This document shows, one piece after another, positions 23,430-29,791 of a DNA stretch of 38,988 nt; the first letter of the stretch is position 1; each line of letters opens with the position of its first letter. The translations under genes and the position numbers were made by a program. The stretch is from Methanobacteriota archaeon (lineage in GTDB: Archaea > Thermoplasmatota > Poseidoniia > Poseidoniales > Poseidoniaceae), in the NCBI GenBank assembly GCA_002722135.1, contig PBKJ01000012.1, positions 39,902 to 78,889 of the forward strand. Reading direction: 5' to 3'. The notes beneath the pieces are model-generated. The model was not told the DNA's origin and searched no databases. It saw only the letters and a program-made list of their open reading frames with translations.

Positions 23430-26018
23430 GTGAGCGAACGCGGCCTCACGGCCCTACTCATCGCCCTGATAACGGTGCCCCTGCTGGCCCACACGGCTCC
23501 CTACGTCTATGGCAATCCCAAGGAGCCGAGCACGGTCTTTGCTGCACCTGAAAACCACGAACCGCTCAGCGAAGGCGTGGTGTTGATCCTCCTCGATGGG
23601 GTGGGTGAAAGCATCATGCTTGACGAAGCCAAGATGCCCAAGTTGCACGACCGTTTGACCGGCAGCGCTGTGCTTTCCCTCACGACGGGACCCATCACCC
23701 TCTCGGCCACAGCGACGAGCGAGATGATGACGGGCGTTCCGAACGCGCCGGTTGATGGGTTCAGAAATTTCAGGTTGAGTCATCCAGGAGGCACCGACCC
23801 ATGGCTGAGTGCAGCGGAGGACCCGCGTTACTCCGTGGGCATGGTCGGCTCCTACGTCATGGGGAACCTCTACGACCCCTTCCCTGAGATCGAATTTGTC
23901 AACACGTTCGGCGGCAACGGCGACTACTACGAAGGGGACGCTGAAACGACGCGGCTGGGACTGGAATGGCTCGAAGAAAGACGGCACAACGTCATGGCTT
24001 TGCATTATTCTGGAACAGACAAAGTCGGGCACCATTGGGGCATTGAAACCGACATCTATCACGAAAAGTTGCTCGACGTTGACGGCCAAGTCGATGAGGT
24101 GCTCAACGCCCTGCCGTCGGGATGGACGGCCATCGTCACGGCCGACCACGGGATGACCTCAACCGGAAGCCACGGTTCGTCTGAGGCCGTGACGCGGGAA
24201 GTGGCCGCCGTGCTCATCGGCGCAGGGGTGCGTCAGGGCGTCACCCATGATGGGCACCAGCGCGACCTTGCCGCCCTTCTCCCAGCGTTGCTTGACCTGC
24301 CCTTCCCTGCCCAACTGCACGGTCAAATCCCGCTCGATGCGCTGGCCCTTCTTCCCGGGGAATCCGAACGGTTGGAGGCATGGAATTGGCAGGCGGCCGT
24401 CGAACGGGCCACCTTCCATCAGGTTCAGGACGGCGGTCCGCCGCTCAATACATCGACCATCGAATGGTCACGTGTCCAAGGCGATGAAGGCCTGAACAGG
24501 CCCACTGACGTGGCGCTTTCGGCCCTGACGTGGGCCGTGTTGCTCGGGCTTGCGGCCCGTTGGGCACATCGGCGATACGGCGGAGGCTGGTTTGGGCTGC
24601 TCGCGGGTGGTGCTGGATTGATCGTGCTCCTTTCCGCTCAAGCCTCCCTTGGTTGGTCTGCGATGGTCCCACGCGGCCTTGGAGCTGTGGCGGCTGCAGG
24701 GTTGACGCGTCTTGCGCTGGCGCCTGACGGAGCCTGGACGGAGGGGCATGCTCGTGCTGACCGCTGGGAGGTCGGTGGCCTGCTCGGACTGATGCTCCTC
24801 GTGCTCCTCTTTGGCGATGCGAGCCAAGCCATCGTGGTGGGGTGCATGGGAAGCGTGGGGGTGTTGGCGTTCAGGGCGGGGCAAAACCGGCCCTTGCCTT
24901 CGTGGAATGCTGCAGCGCCTGCCGTGGGGGCCGTGCTGGTGCTTCTTGCCGCATCCTATGGCAGCTTGAGGGTCTGGTTCGTGCTTCCGGTCTTGTTTGG
25001 ATGGGGCCTTGGCAGGGTTGTGGAACACCTACGAGAATCTCCATCGATTGGAGCCCTCGATTGGACCGCCGGCATGACCGCCATGGCTGCCCTCGGACTG
25101 CTGCTTCCTCATCGTCGAATCTTGGACGGAAACCTGTTGCTCGAGTTGGTACGGATGGATCCATTCGGAGACGCCGTTAGTGGAGTGTTCTCGTTGGGCA
25201 TCCTCGCCCTGACTGCTGGCGTTTGGACCTTGCACGTGCACGGGCGCATTCGCATGCGCCAAAATGCACTGATGCTCGGGATGTTGATCGCCGTCATGGC
25301 GGTTCGCTTTGCCAGGGCCACCCTCGTGGACTGGATGGCCTTGGCCGTGTTGCTGGTGGTGTACATCACGGCGGCCAGGGACGTGTTGGATGCGTCGTCT
25401 TCAGGGACGTTGCCCAGAGGCATGTTCGAGGCCGCGTTGACGGGCCACATGCTGTTGATTTGGGGGCCTTGGGCTGCCTTGAGCAGCCTGTGCGTGCTTG
25501 TCATCACCCCACGTTTGGTGAAGGCGATGGAGCGAAAGCAGGTCACACGGTACCTTTGGGTCACACACGCCGTGCTTCCGTGGGTGCTCGTGGCAACGTG
25601 GTGGACCATGCTCGGCCAGGTGGACGGCGTGCAAACGTGCCATGAGGGGTTATGCCCGTACCCCAGAGAACTCGATCCTGGAACCGTGGTGCTGAACGGG
25701 GGGTATGTGGGAGCCCGAGAGAATCCCTCCGACCAGTGGATTGGCATGATGGTGGTGACGCCGTTGCTGGCCGTCATTGGGTCCTTGTGCTGGGCGTTCA
25801 GCCACGCAGGTGTTGATCTGCGCCCTTACCTCACTTTGCAGGGGCTGCTCATGGTCGGCTGCTTGGCCACGTTGGCCTTTGCACCGTCCTATCCACGGTT
25901 GGTGTTTGCACTGTCCTACAACGCCCTCTTTGCCGCGTTGCAGGTGATGGTCGGCGCGGCAGTGGTCCTGCTGGTAATGCGGCAGGAACGAAGGCATCAG
26001 ATGGCGCTCACTGCGTAG
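23430..26018 (+). CDS. PIG-O-like phosphoethanolamine transferase / alkaline-phosphatase-fold phosphodiesterase with multi-helix membrane domain
   Basis: An 862-residue membrane enzyme with a GTG start 4-5 nt after GAGGTGG. An N-terminal helix leads to an outward alkaline-phosphatase-superfamily domain (about 45-340). Metal and nucleophile positions are visible: D56 in LILLDGVG, a Thr in GPITLSATATSEMMTG, D197 and H201 in SGTDKVGHHWG, D239 and H240 in TADHGMTSTGSHG, and H248. These closely follow the eukaryotic GPI ethanolamine-phosphate transferases PIG-O and PIG-G. Residues 360-855 form a long series of about 12 or more membrane helices, as in that family. Its reaction is probably transfer or removal of a phosphodiester head group outside the membrane. 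Co-transcription with PhnC/PhnE-like genes could mean it releases a phospho-compound or decorates a lipid or glycan. The substrate is unknown. Confidence 0.8.
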   Translation: MSERGLTALLIALITVPLLAHTAPYVYGNPKEPSTVFAAPENHEPLSEGVVLILLDGVGESIMLDEAKMPKLHDRLTGSAVLSLTTGPITLSATATSEMMTGVPNAPVDGFRNFRLSHPGGTDPWLSAAEDPRYSVGMVGSYVMGNLYDPFPEIEFVNTFGGNGDYYEGDAETTRLGLEWLEERRHNVMALHYSGTDKVGHHWGIETDIYHEKLLDVDGQVDEVLNALPSGWTAIVTADHGMTSTGSHGSSEAVTREVAAVLIGAGVRQGVTHDGHQRDLAALLPALLDLPFPAQLHGQIPLDALALLPGESERLEAWNWQAAVERATFHQVQDGGPPLNTSTIEWSRVQGDEGLNRPTDVALSALTWAVLLGLAARWAHRRYGGGWFGLLAGGAGLIVLLSAQASLGWSAMVPRGLGAVAAAGLTRLALAPDGAWTEGHARADRWEVGGLLGLMLLVLLFGDASQAIVVGCMGSVGVLAFRAGQNRPLPSWNAAAPAVGAVLVLLAASYGSLRVWFVLPVLFGWGLGRVVEHLRESPSIGALDWTAGMTAMAALGLLLPHRRILDGNLLLELVRMDPFGDAVSGVFSLGILALTAGVWTLHVHGRIRMRQNALMLGMLIAVMAVRFARATLVDWMALAVLLVVYITAARDVLDASSSGTLPRGMFEAALTGHMLLIWGPWAALSSLCVLVITPRLVKAMERKQVTRYLWVTHAVLPWVLVATWWTMLGQVDGVQTCHEGLCPYPRELDPGTVVLNGGYVGARENPSDQWIGMMVVTPLLAVIGSLCWAFSHAGVDLRPYLTLQGLLMVGCLATLAFAPSYPRLVFALSYNALFAALQVMVGAAVVLLVMRQERRHQMALTA

Positions 26019-27184
26019 ACGCCACCCGTCCAACTGGACACCAGAATGGCGCCGTCTTCCGCCACCGCCAAGCCCACGATGAACAGGTTCGTTGTGGCGA
26101 TAAGGGTGGATTCGATGCCCGAATCGCCGGGATGAGCCACCCAAACCTCGCCTGAGCAAAAGTCGCCGTAGAGGAACCCGCCGGTGGGCGCCAGCACGGA
26201 CGGCTCAAGCCATGGACCACCGAGAATGGAACAGCGGCCGTCCTCATGGCCGTAGGTCAAGACCGGGTCGACCAGACCCTCCTCTGGCTCAGTGAGCGGT
26301 GTGTCGCAGGGTGCGTCGGCCGAGAACGGCATGTGCCCTTCGCGTTCGTTCCATCCAAAATTGGTCGGATCATCCCACGACGGAATGTGGTTCACTTCCT
26401 CCCAACACCGTTGGCCAACGTCGGCGATCCACAATCCTCCGGTTGAATCTAGGGCCATGCGGAACGGATTGCGAAGACCATGGTGAAGCAGGAGCTCATC
26501 GTGGTCGCCGGAAACGTTGCTTGCGGGTACAACTGAACCGTTGTCGATGGAGAAGTGGAGGATGCCGCCAAGCAGCGAGGAGGTGTTTTGCCCGTGCCCG
26601 TAGGGGTCGTTGGAACCTCCACCATCGCCCACGGACAACAGGAAACTGCCGTCCGCCAACCTGATCAGGTCGGCTCCGTTGTGGTTGCGTTTGACCTGTG
26701 GAAGCCGCAGCACAACCTCTGGAACGGCGTCCAGACCTTGCTCAAGGTCGAGGACGGCCACCACCACATCCGACACGTGTGAAGGGTCGCAAGGGCCTGC
26801 CTCGACGTACACGATCAGGGCTTGATTGGTGCTTTCGTTGGCGTTCATGGCTTCGAAGGCAAGCAGGCCCTGTTCGTTGTGGCAGGTGCTCACCAATGAG
26901 GTCAGGTTGACCAAGATTTGTGCCTCGTTCTCTGCCCAACGAACGATGGTCCCGTCCAGCATGCTGACGATGACGTCGGCTCCAAGAGGAGCGATGTCAA
27001 TCACTGCAGCCGACGTCTCCAGACGCAGATCGCAGCTGAGGTTGTGTCCTGACGTGAGGTCACAACCGCTGATTGGCTCTGGCTCTGGCCACTCAAACGT
27101 TGGAGGAGATTCCTCCTCCGCAGGGCCGAGGCACCCGCTCAGCACGGGCAAGACCAGCATCAAGGCCAACACGAATGGGCGCAT
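25997..27184 (-). CDS. PQQ-type sugar dehydrogenase-like lipoprotein (GSDH/HHIP beta-propeller)
   Basis: A 395-residue exported lipoprotein. The signal peptide ends in a lipobox (LVLPVLSGC, C18). The body is a six-bladed propeller of the glucose/sorbosone dehydrogenase family, with segments DIAPLGADVIVSMLDGTIVRW, GDGGGSNDPYGHGQNTSSLLGGILHF, HGLRNPFRMALDSTGGLWIADVGQRCWEEVNHI, and TNFGWNEREGH. These match the PQQ- and calcium-binding GDGGxxxDPxxxxQ, RNPxG and NYGW patterns. Several family members do not oxidise sugars, so enzymatic activity is uncertain. It overlaps the PIG-O-like gene tail to tail by 22 nt. It shares the strand of the PhnD-like gene, 26 nt downstream, and is probably in the same transcript. 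Confidence 0.82.
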   Translation of the reverse strand: MRPFVLALMLVLPVLSGCLGPAEEESPPTFEWPEPEPISGCDLTSGHNLSCDLRLETSAAVIDIAPLGADVIVSMLDGTIVRWAENEAQILVNLTSLVSTCHNEQGLLAFEAMNANESTNQALIVYVEAGPCDPSHVSDVVVAVLDLEQGLDAVPEVVLRLPQVKRNHNGADLIRLADGSFLLSVGDGGGSNDPYGHGQNTSSLLGGILHFSIDNGSVVPASNVSGDHDELLLHHGLRNPFRMALDSTGGLWIADVGQRCWEEVNHIPSWDDPTNFGWNEREGHMPFSADAPCDTPLTEPEEGLVDPVLTYGHEDGRCSILGGPWLEPSVLAPTGGFLYGDFCSGEVWVAHPGDSGIESTLIATTNLFIVGLAVAEDGAILVSSWTGGVYAVSAI

Positions 27185-27210
27185 GACTCTCCCTCGCCGG
27201 GTGCGTCCGT

Positions 27211-28332
27211 TCAGTTGGCGATTTTCTCATTAAAGTAGGCTTCAATCCCAGGCACGTTCTCGATGGAGTCACCGTAGGTCCCGAGGTGGGACTCGGTGTC
27301 AATGATGGTGAACCCTGGCGTGCTGAAGACGGCATCGAGGACGTCAAGGTCCGCTTGGCTGCCGCCGTCGTTTGGCCCGAGGCTCATCGTGCGGAGGGCT
27401 TCCTGCAGTGCGGTCACCTGTGCCGCGTCCATGTAGGCTGGGTTGAACATGACAGGATGGCTGGGGGCTCGTCCGAATCCGTCACCGCCGTTGGCGCTGT
27501 AGTTCACGCCGTGGAAATCCGCGGTGCTGTCGAAGTCGCCTTCGAAGCACCAGTCCTCGGGCGTCTCACCGCAGTAATCGGGAACGGTGGGGTCCTTGGC
27601 GAAGGAGATGTAGTCGGTGGCATCGCCGGTGCTGTGTTCAGCCAAGCATCGGAGGGAGCCGATGTACTTGTGATAGCGCGTGCCGCTGGAGGGAATGGAC
27701 GAATCCTCTGAGAAGTGGTTGCGGACCGTGTCGGTCAAGGAATCAATCGTATCTGGGTCACCGACCACTTCGACATAGCCGTTGCTGATCATGAAACCCA
27801 TCGGAAGCAGCATTCCGGAGCTGCCCAGGGCAGAGGTATGGCACGAGACCTTGCCTTCCATGAGGGCGAAGGGATCGGTGTCAGGGTCATCGTCAAGATC
27901 GGCCTGAGCGATGTCCGAGTCCACGTGGACCCATGCAATCGCCTTGTAGAAGGGGCGACCGTCTGCCTTCTGTTCAGCAGCGAGAACTTCAAGCCCGTGG
28001 GTTTGCCAGCTGAGCCATGCAGCTCCGCCGTCCATGAAGCCAATGTCAGCGTGTCCGAACCGCAAGGCCTCAATGGCGCCTGCAGCGCTGGTCACGGGGT
28101 AAATCTCAACCTCCATGTCCAGAAGTTCAGCAAGTCGGTCGGCAAACTCCTGGGGGTTTTCCTCCGTGTTCTGATACTCTTCTTTGGTCTCGAAGGCGAT
28201 CGTCAAGCAGTTGTCTTGGTCTTCGCAGGTTGGGAAGCTCACCGAGCTGGAAAGGCAACCCGAGAGCCCTGCTGAAACCATGACGAGGCACATCAGAAGG
28301 GCGTGAACAGTGGGAAGGGCGGCGCGAATCAT
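27211..28332 (-). CDS. PhnD-like ABC transporter substrate-binding lipoprotein
   Basis: A 373-residue extracellular lipoprotein. The signal peptide ends LMVSAGLSGC-like (C26 in LSGC). The type II binding-protein fold of the PhnD (phosphate/phosphite/phosphonate) family is shown by EALRFGHADIGFMDGGAAW, PFYKAIAWVHVDSDI, LMEGKVSCHTSALGSSGMLLPMGFM and the C-terminal TALQEALRTMSLG. It has an extra insert with cysteines (YIGSLRCLAEHSTGDATDY, YCGETPEDWCFEGDF) not typical of phosphonate binders. The usual serine/threonine phosphate loop is present only as SALGSSGM. It is separate from its probable ATPase and permease at 21859-23420 but shares the 18-bp operator with them. The promoter overlaps copy 2 of the element, and the mRNA is probably leaderless. 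Confidence 0.85.
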   Translation of the reverse strand: MIRAALPTVHALLMCLVMVSAGLSGCLSSSVSFPTCEDQDNCLTIAFETKEEYQNTEENPQEFADRLAELLDMEVEIYPVTSAAGAIEALRFGHADIGFMDGGAAWLSWQTHGLEVLAAEQKADGRPFYKAIAWVHVDSDIAQADLDDDPDTDPFALMEGKVSCHTSALGSSGMLLPMGFMISNGYVEVVGDPDTIDSLTDTVRNHFSEDSSIPSSGTRYHKYIGSLRCLAEHSTGDATDYISFAKDPTVPDYCGETPEDWCFEGDFDSTADFHGVNYSANGGDGFGRAPSHPVMFNPAYMDAAQVTALQEALRTMSLGPNDGGSQADLDVLDAVFSTPGFTIIDTESHLGTYGDSIENVPGIEAYFNEKIAN

Positions 28333-28354
28333 GGGCTGTCCAGAGGAGGTCTCT

Positions 28355-28372
28355 TTTTAGGGATTGCGAAAT
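28355..28372 (+). promoter_or_regulatory. Conserved 18-bp element (copy 2), over the phnD-like promoter
   Basis: TTTTAGGGATTGCGAAAT lies in the 139-bp divergent region. Read on the minus strand, its CCCTAAAA end (TAAAAA at 28359-28354) is centred about 25 nt before the phnD-like ATG at 28332. It can therefore serve as that gene's TATA box while also being the operator. Confidence 0.65.
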
Positions 28373-28379
28373 ATCCTGA

Positions 28380-28397
28380 TTTTCGTTCACCCTCAAC
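28380..28397 (-). promoter_or_regulatory. Degenerate fourth copy of the 18-bp element
   Basis: On the minus strand GTTGAGGGTGAACGAAAA agrees with the consensus at 11 of 14 fixed positions. It lies between the two full copies, in the opposite orientation. It may be a weaker co-operative site, or chance. Confidence 0.35.
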
Positions 28398-28423
28398 CAA
28401 GTTGCTAAGATGTCTTTTCTCAT

Positions 28424-28441
28424 TTTTAGGGCAAACGAAAT
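28424..28441 (+). promoter_or_regulatory. Conserved 18-bp element (copy 3), operator of the FEA1-haem operon
   Basis: TTTTAGGGCAAACGAAAT ends 30 nt before the FEA1 ATG. Its CGAAA overlaps the BRE position just before TTATAT, so repressor binding would exclude the TFB/TBP complex. Confidence 0.7.
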
Positions 28442-28448
28442 CTTATAT
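28436..28448 (+). promoter_or_regulatory. BRE and TATA box of the FEA1-like gene
   Basis: CGAAA (28436-28440) is a canonical archaeal BRE, followed by TTATAT (28443-28448). The TATA centre is about 26 nt from the ATG at 28472, so transcription should start at or next to the start codon, giving a leaderless mRNA. Confidence 0.6.
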
Positions 28449-28471
28449 CCAAATGCTGTTTCGGCCCGACC

Positions 28472-29734
28472 ATGACGAAGACCCTTCGTGCACTTGCCCT
28501 GACCCTGACTTTGCTGCTGGCCTCCCTCGCGGGCTGTGTCGCAGAAGACGAAACGAACGACGAAACTCCTGTGGACGAGAAGCCTGCCTTCTTGGATGCA
28601 TCCGACGCAGGTTACACCTACGCGTCCGACGTGGACAACCACCGTTCGCTGATGCTGGACCTCTGCGACATCAAGACCGCGGCCAGCGAAAGCGACTGGG
28701 ACACCGCCACCCAGATTTACATGAACGGCAAGAACGCTCAGAAGGACGACGGATCCTACCGAACGCTGGCCGGATTCGCTGCCGCCTCCGGCAAGAACCA
28801 CAACTACGACGCCTACTATGGTGTGGACGGCGCCATCGGCGGCCACATCATGCAGGCGCTGAACGGCGACGGTGACTTCGCCGGCACCTCGGACACCGTC
28901 CGCTACCAAGGCATCGCAAAGCTGACCGCCAACATGGGCATGGTCGGCTACACCATCCACGAGCTCAACGCCGCGGTGGCCAAGGCCGACGCCGGCAACA
29001 TCGACGACGACACGGGCGCGCCCCACAACTGGGACGAAGGATGGGCTTTCTTCCACGGACCGGATGAGCACTACGGTTGCTCTCCTGCTAAGGTCATGGA
29101 AAAGCGAGCCGCTGATTTCGGCACGGCCGACGCCGACGGCGTTGCTGCGACCTTCAAGGCCGCCGAGCAAGCCATGGTTGACGGACTCGCCGCCCTCCAG
29201 GCGGGCGACGAAGCCGGCTACGACGCCGCCACCGAGACCGTGATCAAGAACATCATCATCACCTACTCCCAGGCGACGCTGAAGTACACCTCGAAGATGG
29301 ACAGCACCGACAGCGCCGAGAAGTACCAAGCCGAAGGCTACGCCTTCTGGAAGACCATCGAGGCCTATGCCGCCCCATACACCGACGGTTGCTACAACAT
29401 GGCCGTTCACAAGGTCTTCATGATGGGCGACATCGACGCCTCGGCTTGTGACGCCTTCATCTGGACCAACGGCTCCATGGACAGCACCGGTACCAACGAC
29501 ACCTGCTACAACACCGTGACGCACCAAGTGTCCACGGACGTCAGCAACGAAACCGAGTGCGACGGCTACGCAGCCATGTACTTCCAGGACAAGTATGGCG
29601 CCGAGAAGATCAACGAGATCGTCAACCTGCAGGATGCGACCAAGCTCGGTACGTCCTACGACGTTGCACCTCACCTCGCACAGGTCTGGGCGCACTACGG
29701 CATCACTGCCGCAGACATCGGCTCGATGAGCTGA
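28472..29734 (+). CDS. FEA1/phytotransferrin-like iron-assimilation lipoprotein
   Basis: A 420-residue exported lipoprotein (LLLASLAGC lipobox, C22) with an acidic spacer after the cysteine. The body resembles the low-iron-inducible periplasmic FEA1 family: DSDWDTATQIYMNGKNAQK-like start (ASESDWDTATQIYMNGKN), YDAYYGVDGAIGGHIMQALNG, the helical TVRYQGIAKLTANMGMVGYTIHEL, and HNWDEGWAFFHGPDEHYGCSP. The histidine-, tyrosine- and aspartate-rich segments could bind iron with carbonate, as reported for algal phytotransferrins. The C-terminal part has paired cysteines (TDGCYNMAVHKV, DASACDAF, NDTCYN, ETECDGY). It heads the operon of surface protein, FecBCD-type transporter and HugZ, 51-57 nt before the next gene. 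A conserved operator and BRE/TATA lie upstream. The assignment is from remembered family motifs. Confidence 0.78.
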   Translation: MTKTLRALALTLTLLLASLAGCVAEDETNDETPVDEKPAFLDASDAGYTYASDVDNHRSLMLDLCDIKTAASESDWDTATQIYMNGKNAQKDDGSYRTLAGFAAASGKNHNYDAYYGVDGAIGGHIMQALNGDGDFAGTSDTVRYQGIAKLTANMGMVGYTIHELNAAVAKADAGNIDDDTGAPHNWDEGWAFFHGPDEHYGCSPAKVMEKRAADFGTADADGVAATFKAAEQAMVDGLAALQAGDEAGYDAATETVIKNIIITYSQATLKYTSKMDSTDSAEKYQAEGYAFWKTIEAYAAPYTDGCYNMAVHKVFMMGDIDASACDAFIWTNGSMDSTGTNDTCYNTVTHQVSTDVSNETECDGYAAMYFQDKYGAEKINEIVNLQDATKLGTSYDVAPHLAQVWAHYGITAADIGSMS

Positions 29735-29791
29735 TCCCGGACGGAACGAGTCATTCAACGTGGTTCACGTCCCAACACGGAGGCCATGAGC

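Noticed and set aside
21816-28441. Possibility that the 18-bp element is only a general archaeal BRE/TATA pattern
   Set aside because: CGAAA alone would fit a BRE, but the strictly kept TTTTAGGG half is not a promoter element and is missing from the promoters of rpl15e, the S8 protease and other genes in the window.
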